DNA from: Euphrasia confusa
Taxonomy: Eukaryota > Streptophyta > Magnoliopsida > Lamiales > Orobanchaceae
Direction: 5' to 3'
NCBI GenBank assembly: GCA_954870475.1
Contig: OX940952.1
Coordinates: forward strand, 17,399,297 to 17,463,296
Length of the DNA: 64,000 nt
This document shows positions 53,250-63,652 of this stretch, one piece after another. Both the position numbers and the translations under genes were made by a program. The notes under the pieces were generated by a model. The model worked only from the letters and a program-made list of their open reading frames with translations. It did not search any database and was not told where the DNA came from. How positions within the stretch are numbered: position 1 is the stretch's first letter; each line of letters starts with the position of its first letter.

Positions 53250-54375
53250 TGAAAGTGCGTGGCAGGGGTATTTATGAAGAAAACACGCTGCCAAGGTTAA
53301 GGCAGGGCGATGCGCTACTTCAGTATGCCGCACCACGAAGCCTTATAATTTAGTTTGTTCGTTTTAATTAATTTAAGAGTTTTAATGTGTATCTTAAATT
53401 ATCAGTTAAATATATATATATGTGATATATGTATAAGTTATGCAGCGGAAAGATAAACGTTAGGCAGAACGAACAAACTCACACACAAACGAAGCGATAA
53501 ATAAATAACACAAGTAATTAAATCTTTGTATGGGTATTTAAATTATACCCATACGAATGTGCCTTACGGCTAAAATATATTATTAAAGATACGAGTCTTT
53601 ACAATAAATAATCTTGGATTTACAATCGACTAAACTTAAGGCAATGCGAAGGCATTCCTTCTCGTTTATCGGATCCGAAGATTAATGAACAATCAAAAAG
53701 GAAATAAAGCTTCTAACACTATCCTATACTAAATTACAGATCATAACTAAGTCGTACGTAACTATCTCAGATGAGAAGATAAATGGACGAAGAACTTCCA
53801 ATGAAGATCTTGCCTACAAAAACCGACTAGCTAATGATCTTAATTAAAAAGGTGTTTCTGGATAGATGAAAGTGTTAAAGAATGAGCTGAAGTCTCCTGG
53901 TATTTATAGGTGAAGCTCTCAACCGAAATCCCTAGTAAAACTAGGTTTAAAGTGGTTGAGAGAAGATAGGAACCGCCTTTGACTCAGCTTCTGTCTCTGC
54001 CGCACAGCAAGCTGTTCTTCAGGCAGGGCGAACCTTCTTCAATCAACTGGAATGCTTTGCCACTTGCTAATGCCTTCCATTTCTCTTTATTTTCAGGTTC
54101 TCTATGCCTATCGCTCTCACTTGAGTCTTCTGCTCTTGTTCGTCGTGCGGCATGCCGAAGGTCTTCGTCCTGCCGCATGATTCTGCTAATGTCTTGATTG
54201 TCTAAACAAGCATGATTCAACTGGAAACTCATGCTTACACATTTCACACATACAAAGAGTGAAAAACAACAATATAAAGATGTGAAGAAAGGAGAAAACA
54301 TGTAAATATGACTAAGGCATTGTTATGCCCAGTAACTCTGCCGCATTACTCTGCCTAGCAATATTTACACTAACA
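53250..54375 (-). repeat. Element G 5' LTR
   Basis: 1126 bp, sense TGTTAGTG...CTTTCA. TATA box at 53901-53908 (minus). Confidence 0.95.
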
Positions 54376-54380
54376 CAAAG

Positions 54381-56300
54381 GAAAAACTCGTCTGCTTCGT
54401 AGTCTAGAACAGTACTTCGAAAGTACCTTTACGGCAGTCGAATATTCCTTTCCAGGATTACCTTGATATCCTCCCACTATGCTAACCGCATAGCCGATAT
54501 CAGGTTCTTGTTTTCAACAATGCATTTATTAAGCTTTCCACACTCAAAGTGTAGGAAACTGCTTTCATTGCTTCTATCTCCTTTTGTGTTCCAAAACACA
54601 TATCCTTAGATAGATGCATTCCGTCTCTGAAAGGTAACGAACCTTTCTCGGAATCTTGCATGTTAAAACGAACCATAATCATTTATGTAAGATGTCCAGG
54701 AAAAGTACAATGTTCTCTTCTTGAGATCCTAGATCTTAAGAACATGCTCTAACTTCTTCTTCATCTCATATATCGATTTTTCTAGACAACCATCATTTTA
54801 TGTCTGACAACATCTTTACATTGTTACCAATGATAAAATGTCATCTACATAAAAAAAACTCCGAGAAACACCACCTTGTTTCCATCACGTTTCCCATACA
54901 AACGATTCGTCTATGCTTTTGATGAATCCATAAAATGGACTATCTCATCAATTTGCAAGTACCACGAACTCAATGCTTTGTTTCAATCCATAAATGGATC
55001 AACTAAGCTTGTACTCTAAATGATCTCGCCTCTTAGCAATAATCCTTATTGCTCTCCAAGAAGGCACATTTAGATCTAGTACGGCCTTCATGTAGATCCA
55101 GGGATCGATTTCATGTATACTAGGTCCAGAGTCCGAAGACTCTCCTAGTCTTATGAATATCTCCGGTTGTCCCACAACCTCCCACTACAATGGCATTCCG
55201 GTGTATAAACAGTGATAACAGTAGGTGCAGTTAGTGGTGTACCGCTACTCGGTTCGGCTGGTTCTAAGTCTTAATCTTTCTCTCTCATTTCAAAGTATCA
55301 TGTCACTTTAGGCTTGTGGTTCATCATATAGTCTTTCTCTAAGAACCGGGCGTTAGAACTTATAACGTCCTTCTGGTTCATAGTACTATTGAACACATAT
55401 CTTTTGTTCTTCTAGGATATTCTACAACCGCATTTGAATGCGCCGTTGTTTCCAGACATATCCATAGAACATAGGTAGTTCCGTATAACTCAGCTTTTAC
55501 TATCTCTATAAGAGTTCCATTTCTTATTATCGACACACCATTTCTACACAACAGTGTATGGTGTAGTCATTTGGGATCAAATCCCAATCTCTGATTAGTA
55601 TGCCATGCATTCCTTAGACAGATACTTGCCTCCGCGATCAAAACGCAGGCTACAAATGGATATACCTTGATGGTTCTCCACAATTGCTTAGTGTCCATTG
55701 ACTTGTCAAAACACTTGCTTTTGTGGCGCATCATGTATTCTAATCCATTTCTCGAGTAATCATCAAATGAAGTACTCGTACCTTATTGTCTGAGTAGACA
55801 TCGGTCTGCATACATCAGAGTCAATCAATTCTTATACTTGTCCGGATCTTACATCTTATATCCATAAAGGATTGCTTAGTCACATTATCTTCCAAATTAG
55901 ATTCTTAGGTCGGAAGGTCCACTCCTTCAACTTAATTGATCAAATATCAATTTTCGACCTTTGAACTTCTTATTTGAATAAACATGATTCAGCATAAGAA
56001 TCCACAAGTATAATTGACAAAGAAATCTCTTATTAGTAAAACGAGTTTTACTACGGTTCGTTGCATTGTGGTGGACTCAGGATCTATCATTTATATATTG
56101 CTAGCCAATGTACCAGAATAGATACTATCTTTATTTCTTCTCATAACCATCAAATGATTAAAAGAAATAAAATATCCATTCATTAGAAATCCAGAACAAA
56201 GTTCTTTCTAATATGAAAGGTACATAAAAGCAATAACTCAAAATGAAATCCTATAAAATGTCCTCCACTGCAACTGCTGCCTCCTCCACAGCATTGCCCA
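54381..56300 (-). pseudogene. Element F decayed pol (right piece)
   Basis: Minus-strand copia pol with many small deletions: RT/RNase H region 54381-54700, RT 54700-55040, linker 55040-55400, integrase 55400-55880, protease up to 56300. A short clean stretch reads KGSLPFRDGMHLSKDMC (about 54600). Collinear with A and C, including shared gaps. Confidence 0.85.
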
Positions 56301-56907
56301 TGTAGACTACGAATTTTTCTTTTCCAAGTCGTTAGGTTTCCTGGAACCTCTCGCATTTAAAATGCACATACCGTCAGTGGTTCCATATCTACACACCAGG
56401 TTCCGGTAGATAATACCACTGACTATGTTTTTCGACTAAAGAAAATTTCGTACTTTCTTTGAGAGGATAATCAGACTTCCAGTACCCAGACTGTTTGCAT
56501 CGAGAACACTTGCCTAATGGCTTTTCTCATCCCATCTCGTGGTCCAAGACACTTAGGACCACTGGGTTTCTTTGCTTGCTTTTCCTTTCCCTCGATTTTG
56601 CCCTTAGGTTCAAAAACTTTTGGCATTGGCTACAAGAGCTTGCGATTTCCGACTCAACTCGTCTAAAAGGTCAATCATCTCAAAAACGTGTTTAAGCGTT
56701 TCCTCGAAGCGACTGGCCTTTATGAGTATCCTCATCGCTTCTTGTCTAGCCGCCTATGTCAATAGGCTCGAGAGGACAAAGCTTATTGAGTACTAACCAG
56801 TACTCTTCAACAGTCTGGAAAATGTCTAGATCTCTATTCCAATCATTACATTTAGGGACCAATGAGTTTAAATCCTTACGTATCACATTAAGTGGGTTCA
56901 AAGCCAT
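56301..56907 (-). pseudogene. Element F decayed gag
   Basis: Starts at the ATG complementary to 56905-56907 (MALNPLNVIRKDLN), with NDWNRDLDIFQTVEEYW, then loses the capsid core and continues with EAMRILIKASRFEETLKHVF in another frame, a linker and a degenerate knuckle (about 56456-56510). The large capsid deletion resembles that of H. Confidence 0.8.
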
Positions 56908-57019
56908 ACCCTAATCTATGAGCACATATAACAACAAACAATCGATTTAATCTCCGATATTATCTCCCTCAAATAATATCATTAAACCACTAATCACCTC
57001 TAAAATCCCATCAGATAAG

Positions 57020-57325
57020 GCAAGCCACGTTCGTGTGGACGTTTACCTATCTAAATGATTTAGCAATTAGATTTGCTTCGGTCGTACATCAATTATAGCG
57101 TTACTTCGTTGGGAAGAATACTATAAAGCGTACCTAAGTGTAAACCATTACTCAGTATCTAAGAAGATTGTTTGGGACACGTATATTCACCGCAAGCCAC
57201 GTTCGTGTGGACGTTTACGTTAACATACGCTCTCTTACTCCCTTCTATAACTGTCTACATCAATCGTTCCAAAGTCCCATTCAATGTAGCAAGCCACGTT
57301 TGTGTGGACGTTTACTACACCAAAA
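57020..57325 (-). repeat. Three-copy leader motif of element F (variant)
   Basis: Copies at 57020-57046, 57192-57218 and 57299-57325. Core on plus GCCACGTTCGTGTGG, or GCCACGTTTGTGTGG in the last. The CACGTG palindrome of A, C and H is lost in all three, while the CCAC/GTGG stem is kept with a 6-base loop. Confidence 0.88.
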
Positions 57326-58199
57326 GACTTTTACAATTGACTCCCAATTACTTGAATCATTTAATCTTGTAGATCAAGACGCGAAGAATCATAAGTGAAA
57401 CTCAAAGTTTCTAACCAGTGATTCACCATGCGAACGACCCTATCTCTCATAGAATGAGGGAACCGAGCAGACAATCGATCCACCTTCAAAAGATGGTACG
57501 ACTGCCTCTAATTTGTGTCCTCGACATGACCAAGTGGCTTTGGCTCCATTCCACTCCCCGGGGTGAGAATGAGTCGACTTGAAATCAGTTTTGGAAAGAT
57601 AAATTAGGCATTGTTTGATAAACTTAATCAATGTTTCTTGTAAGAGGAATTACAAGAATTCTCCTCCAATGACTTGTCTATACGAACTTCAAAAGTCCAT
57701 AAAAGTCACCAAGAGAACAGCAATGGAGACCATGGATATGTTTCCATACCCTCTCCCACTTAGCTTTTTATAACAAAGGGATACGCTATCTAATGCATAA
57801 TTAAATACACATAAGCATGCATACATGAAATAAAGCACATTGAATATTATCACATAATCAAAATAATACTAGAATATTATTTTCCGACTATTATGGCTTT
57901 ATCGCATCCCCGTATGCGTCTTCTAGTCTTTAGTCTTCGTTCTTGAATGCTCCATGTGACGAGAATATTAATCCCAATATTTAAATCTATTTATTTTTAA
58001 TAAATCCAAAAGATACTTAATTCGAAAATTAAGTCAATCGAATATATCAAAAATAAAATTAAATATTATTAATATTTTTATTTATTTATTTTCCTATCTA
58101 ATTCTATTAAATCTCTAGAATAATCTATCTAAGATCCACTTGGAATATTCTAGAAGACTTCCATAATAGAATAAGGAAATAAAATAAATTAGGACTCTT

Positions 58200-58700
58200 A
58201 ATCCTTCCAAATTAATTCCTTTCCTAATCTATTAAAAATTCCATAAAGGAATAATTAAATAGGAAAAATTAATTAAGGATTCTTCTACTTTCCAAAATTA
58301 ATTAATTTCCATGTCCATGAAAATTCCCATAAAATAGGAATAATCAAATAGGAAATAAATTAATTTAATAATTAATTATTTTCCTTTCTAATTCCATTAA
58401 ATCTCTAGAATCCTATTCCAAGTAGAACTTAGAATATTCTAGAAGACTTCCATAATAGAATAAGGAAATAAATTAATTCCAATTAATTCTTTTCCTAATC
58501 CATGAGAGTTTCCATAAAGAAAAACACTCAATAAGGAAAACCGAATTAATTCTAAATTTATTCCTTCCTTATCCATGAAAATTCCAATAAAATAGGAATA
58601 ATCAATAAGGAAATAAATTTATTCTAAATTTATTCTTTTCCTATTCCATGAGAGTTCCTAAGAATAAGAATACTCAAAATAGGAAAACCGAATAATTTAG
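58200..58700. repeat. Tandem 65-75-bp AT-rich units in the F leader
   Basis: About five imperfect units, each with a form of CCTAATCCATGAAAATTCC, then AATAGGAATAATCAA and AGGAAATAAATT. C (9150-9430) has about two such units and H fewer, so copy number varies between families. Confidence 0.75.
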
Positions 58701-59263
58701 GAAAGTAAATCTCGGTAGGAGTAGCACGAGATCACGAGGACCCCGCGCCACCACCACCATCGACCGGCCACCGGAGAGGGCAACCGCCGCCACCACTCAG
58801 CCGGCCGGCCACCACCAAGCCGGCGGCAGCCCCAGCCGAGGGGTGCGATCTCCGCCCCTCTCCCTTGCCATCGATCTCATGGGGATCGATCTCCATGATC
58901 GATCCTTGAGCCCTTCGTCTTCTTCGTCACTCGTCTTCTCCGGCGGTCGTTTCGGCATCGAACCAACGTAAATAAATTACAAGAATTTAAATTACAATTA
59001 TCCGGTATCGATTCTATACATGAAATCGACCCTATACAATTTCCGGAAAAAGTAGAACGTAATAATAAATCCTAAATTCGGTCAACCCCCGAATTTTTAC
59101 TATTACAAGCATTCACCACACATAAAACGAATCTCGACATGTCCGAGAGTTTAATCAAAACATATTATGACAGTAATTAACGAATAAATTATATCTAGTC
59201 ATAATAGTCGGAAACCCTGCAAGGTAGAACAATTTTATCGAAAATACCGCGAACGTAAACCAC

Positions 59264-59275
59264 GCTCTGATACCA
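59264..59275 (-). other. Element F primer binding site
   Basis: GCTCTGATACCA on plus, two bases from the 5' LTR (59278). Confidence 0.93.
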
Positions 59276-59277
59276 AT

Positions 59278-60957
59278 TGTTGGAATTCGATATCCCGGGC
59301 TATTAAAAATTGCGGAAACCATAGCCCGATCAAAAACCATTCGCCGGAGATCACATGAACGCCGATGAACGCGCCGGAGCACGAGTCGAACGCACGACAC
59401 GGCCGAAGCCGCGCGCACGCCCAGCCCGAGCCCCCGTCCGCGGGGCTCATGCGATCGAAGGATCGATCGCGTCGTGCGATCGATAAGCTGGGGCTGCAAC
59501 GGCAACCCCGCGGTGAGTCCGGCGACTCACCGCCGTCGGGGAGGGGGGCAGCTCGCCCAGCGAGCCGCGGCGGCACCAGCCGCCACCCCGTGATCGAACC
59601 TAGGGTTCGATCGCACCCCGGCGTCCAGCCGGGGTTCTCCTCGATCGCGCATCCCCGGCGTCTAGCCGGGGTGCTCTTGGTTCGATCCCCACGAGGTCCT
59701 CGAGCCGCGGCGGTCCGGTGGTTTCACCACCACCGCCCGGTTCGTCCTCGTTCCGGGGTTCGTCCTCGGATCTTGGTTCTACGGTATTTTCAATAAATAA
59801 TCGAATAAAATCATCAAGGGTGTTTAACGATTTTGTACCTTCGATTCGTTGTTCGGAGAAACGAGATCAATCGATGACCTTGAGATCTTCCCACGTATTC
59901 CTTGCACTAGCCCGGACGTCGTGTGGGCGACGATCTACCTAACTCCATGGATCCTCCTCTCTACTTTCTCTCTCTAGAATTGTGATCTTCAACTTATGAG
60001 AATAGAGAAGACCATGTAGTGCTTTTATAGGCTACGTAGGGGATCTTAAGGAGGTGGAATATTGGGCTTCCAATATTGAAGATTAAATTGAGCCCAATGC
60101 TCAAGTCCATTAATCCTTATCAATATTAATTAATTCTATTTTCCACTATATAAAATTAATTGCACTCCCAATATTAAACCATATTATATCAAATAATATT
60201 TCTCCGGTAGTATTATTTATTCCGTGTATTTAAGATATAAATATCCATGAATAAAATTAATTTATTGCTAATTAATTTATTCATCTCTTATATCCGAGAC
60301 TAGTACCATTCAACCTTAATTATTATGCGGAACGAATCCACCTGCAGGGTTTACATAATAATTCCTTATGAACTCATCTCGGGGATATTATCAACCCTTC
60401 CGGGATACACTTTCCCGTCAAGTATTCACGGCATGTCATATATAAAATATAGTGACCCAACTTAACCGGTAATTAACCCAATAATTAAATCGGTTAATTC
60501 ATTTGGTAAATCAAAGTCACTTATATTGAATATACACACCCGCAATAGTTTCGGGGATTAAGAATAAAATACACTGAGACTTGAATCGATTATCGCCGGC
60601 AATCCTAATCGATGAATCTCAACGATCCGCTCAATACACCAAGTGTACAAGTGTGATAAAATAATTAAGACAAATTATTTTCTCTCTCACACAACGACTA
60701 TACCGATGGATTGGTCCGTGTCCATCTAGGTCGTGAGCAACTGTTCGATTAAATACGAGTGACCGATAGTATGATCTTCTGTGTGGGCCCGACACACCAT
60801 ACTAACTACAACGTATAGAATCCAGGACTATAATTTGCATATATTTAATTATAAATAATTAAACGCAAATAATTGTTTATTTAATTAAATAGATTAGTGG
60901 CAATGGATCGTGAGTTTCCTTTACTTAAATCTAGACATTAAGTACACAACTCCAACA
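59278..60957 (-). repeat. Element F 5' LTR (right copy)
   Basis: 1680 bp inverted; TATA box 60022-60029. Hairpin run about 59400-59740, equivalent to the left copy, with some stems changed by single bases. Confidence 0.95.
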
Positions 60958-62304
60958 ATTATAGCTAACAACTGGATCCCTACGACGAGCTTTTCGGTGG
61001 TCCACGCAGACGCGCTTCATCTGATGTATAAACTGAGCCGTGGCATCCAAGTGGATTTAGGCCAAGTTGTTTTCAACAAAATCAAGTCATACGGGGACAT
61101 GACTCACAATGAGATTTTGCAATCTAATCTACCGTGCCCTCACTTGATCAGCGCCGCTCTTGTAAGTCAGGGCTTCACGTACGACGACGATGATGGCCCG
61201 ATTATCGGCATTTCCTCCTTTCGCTTTGATTCCAAATACATGGCGGAGCACAAGGTTAAGGATCTTCCATGGCGTAGACTTGGAAGTGAAGCTGAGGATC
61301 GTGCGCTGTTCAACGCCTCACAGGCCATTACATTACACATCCAACAGGGAGGAAAAAGCAAAGGAAAAAGAACCAAGTCCTTTCGCCCTACGCAGAGGAG
61401 TAAAGATGTCACCCTTGACTCTACGTCCGAGGATTCCGATTCTTCGTGCGACGAGATGTATCTCTGTGAGCCGACCTCGCTCTTACAAGACTTTGTCCAG
61501 CTACGGTCCACTGTGGATATAGTGGCCCGTATCTCTGCGCATATGCACCGCAAAGCTCGTAGAGCGGCCCGTCTAGGGGGAGATGGGTCCTCGTACGCAG
61601 ACTACGGGCCGTTGAAAATGCTTCATGGGCGTCTGTCTGGCTTAGTCAACCTCGTGGCCGAGCAAATGGAGGCATCGAGGAATGCAGAGGACCGTCCCAC
61701 TGAGAACAAAAAGAAAAGTGGAAAAAGGATGGTCAGTGAGGTGGTGGACGTAGAGGAAGAGGCGGAGGATGAGGATGGTGAGGATCTGCGCTCTGCGCAT
61801 AAGAAATTAAAAAAGGCAGCTGGTGATGCGCACAGCGGCCTTGTTAAAAATGCCGATGGCACGGTGAAGGAGCTGGCTGCTGTAAAGAAAGATGAAAAAG
61901 CCAAGGGTGCTGGGTCTTCGGGCACCAAAGATTTGATTAAAGAAAAAGGCCCTGGCTCAACGGTGGACAGATCCAAAGTACCCAAACTGACGGTGTCAAG
62001 GGCGGGTGTCACCGCAGAACTGGGTACAAAGGGTGCGCCTCCTACGTTTGTACAAGGTGCAGGTAAGGGATTGATGGGCTCAGGTGCACCTGGTGGATCG
62101 ATGCTCACCAAGAAGGAAGTGGCAATGACCAAGGGCGCTGGTCAACGAAGAAAGCAAATGGCCAATAAACCTAAGGCCACACAGCACAAGGCCAAACCAA
62201 CGCAGCAGAAGCACAAGCTCCATGATGAGCCGACGGACGATGAAGAGGAAGATCTGCGCCACCACACCACGCCTGAGCAGTCAGATGCAGATGCAAGCGA
62301 ATGA
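60958..62304 (+). CDS. Element E third ORF, second part
   Basis: 448 codons to TGA after the F insertion, in frame with the first part, giving about 854 residues in all. Begins ANNWIPTTSFSVVHADALHL and matches the G domain (WTPTTNTHRVHAATAELIY). Then DLPWRRLG, a Ser/Asp-rich stretch, an acidic run (VEEEAEDEDGED) and a long Lys/Ala/Gly-rich low-complexity tail ending in DDEEEDLR. Basic and acidic tracts without membrane segments suggest a nuclear or nucleic-acid-associated protein rather than an envelope. Confidence 0.82.
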   Translation: MIANNWIPTTSFSVVHADALHLMYKLSRGIQVDLGQVVFNKIKSYGDMTHNEILQSNLPCPHLISAALVSQGFTYDDDDGPIIGISSFRFDSKYMAEHKVKDLPWRRLGSEAEDRALFNASQAITLHIQQGGKSKGKRTKSFRPTQRSKDVTLDSTSEDSDSSCDEMYLCEPTSLLQDFVQLRSTVDIVARISAHMHRKARRAARLGGDGSSYADYGPLKMLHGRLSGLVNLVAEQMEASRNAEDRPTENKKKSGKRMVSEVVDVEEEAEDEDGEDLRSAHKKLKKAAGDAHSGLVKNADGTVKELAAVKKDEKAKGAGSSGTKDLIKEKGPGSTVDRSKVPKLTVSRAGVTAELGTKGAPPTFVQGAGKGLMGSGAPGGSMLTKKEVAMTKGAGQRRKQMANKPKATQHKAKPTQQKHKLHDEPTDDEEEDLRHHTTPEQSDADASE

Positions 62305-62616
62305 CCAAGTGTTTTCTATCCCTGCTCTACGTTTTTGAACTTATTTTCTTCTGTTTCTCTGTTTGACACTTTAACTCTGTTCTATGTGTAATATGTTTGC
62401 TACAATGTTGCCTTGCTCGGTTTGAGCCTTTGTGACTATTTATGCTATCTCTTTGTGCTCTACGTATGCATGTTTTATTTCTTATGCTTTACTTTACGTA
62501 TGATTGTTTGTTTCATTTCTCGTGTCATACGTTGTACTTTTTGAGAGTGATACTAATTTGAGGGGGAGTTTCTCTACGAACCCCCACTTATGAAGTTGAC
62601 TCAAAAAGGGGGAGAT
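62305..62616 (+). other. Element E 3' untranslated region with duplicated PPT
   Basis: T-rich spacer with TCTAC words. PPT-like AGGGGGAGTT at 62561-62570 and AAAAAGGGGGAGAT at 62603-62616, the latter touching the 3' LTR. Confidence 0.85.
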
Positions 62617-63652
62617 TGTTAGTGTGTAGTTCTTCCTAGTTCAACATAGAACCACGTTGTTCTTGTTTGAACTACGTTGAACTATACACTTTGTTTTGTA
62701 GTAACTTCATGTTTTATGTTTGTATGTTTTCCTTTCATTAATTCATACAAGTCTGCTAGGTCTACATAGAACGAGCTGGTTAAACTGTGGAATTAACAAG
62801 TGACTCAACGCGTGACCACGGTTCAACAGCATGGAGCAGGCAGACTTGGCCATTACAAACAACATGGAGTTGCATCAGTGTGTCAGCATGGAACGAGCTA
62901 TTCTATCAACGTGGTTCAACGTGGAGCAGAGAGAATTGCGAGTTTATCAACGCACTTCAAATCAGAGAGTTCAAGGCTTACCGTGAAGACCTTGAATCAG
63001 AGTTAACACCTTGACGGACGCGGTGCAAGCATAGCTATACATACAGCTGGACGAATGACTGCTAAGGAATGAAGCCAGCTATGGGTACGACTAGAAGACT
63101 TCGCTAGAAGAATTGTAGTCCAATGAAATACGTCAAGTATACCAGCTTTGCCCGCCACAAGCTTGAAGCACGAAGACACGCTAGTGTGGCAGTGCGTAGA
63201 GTTGGGTTCGTCAAGCACGGAAAAATGGAATCTCGAATATTCCATGAAGATGCTTTGGGCTCGGCCCATTAAGCGTGAATTCTGGAAACCCTATTTCTCG
63301 ACACCTATAAATAGCGGGTTGTTGGAATTCACTATTCACGAATTGATTAGACATTTTCTAGAGAGAGAAAATTTGTAGACCGAGAGACTTCGCTAGAAAG
63401 CTCCGGTTCTATTGTCAGTTTAGTCTTTGTAGTACGAGTCGCTAGATTAGTTCTACATAGACTTTGTTTTTGGTCGTGTTGACCTTTCTACAAGATTCGC
63501 TAGAATTTTGTAGATGTGTTTGTAAGTGGTTCCACCCTTTACAAGTTATACAAAAGAGTTTTTCTTTAGAATCTCAAATTGTGTTAAGTGTTTGTACTCT
63601 ACCCTTTACAATCCAGTTCTAGGTAGAACCAAGTACAAAATACACAATTTCA
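62617..63652 (+). repeat. Element E 3' LTR
   Basis: 1036 bp, same length as the 5' LTR. I see four substitutions against it (near 22978, 23032, 23153 and 23509 in the 5' copy). TATA box 63306-63313. Confidence 0.95.

Larger units (their letters stand above)
34238..54375 (-). mobile_element. Element G: Sirevirus-like copia retrotransposon inserted in F
   Basis: Minus orientation. LTRs TGTTAGTG...CTTTCA: 3' LTR at 34238-34915 plus 43796-44251 (split by H), 5' LTR at 53250-54375. Target duplication CAAAG. Own length about 11.26 kb without H. Apart from two microsatellite length changes I find a single base difference between the LTRs. Same layout as E: long gag-pol, A/T-rich spacer, third ORF, repeated PPT. 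Confidence 0.95.
56908..59263 (-). other. Element F leader (2.35 kb, non-coding)
   Basis: In sense from right to left: GC-rich block (58730-58960), tandem AT-rich units (58200-58700), block of about 100 bp with 'ttaaatctctagaat' twice (58085-58190 and 58380-58470), unique part (57660-57960), shared leader block (57360-57640) and three motif copies. No convincing ORF. Confidence 0.8.
32069..60957 (-). mobile_element. Element F: Angela/BARE-like copia relic inserted in the E third ORF
   Basis: Two 1680-bp LTRs (32069-33748 and 59278-60957), target duplication ATTAT, opposite orientation to E. Own length about 8.7 kb after removing G. Both gag and pol are decayed, so it was copied in trans. The LTRs differ at about 16 positions (about 1 percent), many at CG sites. 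Confidence 0.95.
22844..63652 (+). mobile_element. Element E: Sirevirus-like copia retrotransposon, split by nested elements
   Basis: Two 1036-bp LTRs (22844-23879 and 62617-63652), TGTTAGTGT...ATTTCA, target duplication GCTTT. Own length about 11.9 kb after removing F and its duplication. Layout: LTR, primer site, gag-pol, 1.4-kb spacer, third ORF, duplicated PPT, LTR. The LTRs differ at about 4 positions (0.4 percent, hand count). The Sirevirus assignment rests on the very long gag-pol with coiled coil and two CCHC motifs, the third ORF and the multiplied PPT. Confidence 0.95.

Noticed and set aside
30846..62304. Calling the third ORF an envelope gene
   Set aside because: No signal peptide, no membrane helix and no cleavage site are visible; only a coiled coil and charged low-complexity regions.
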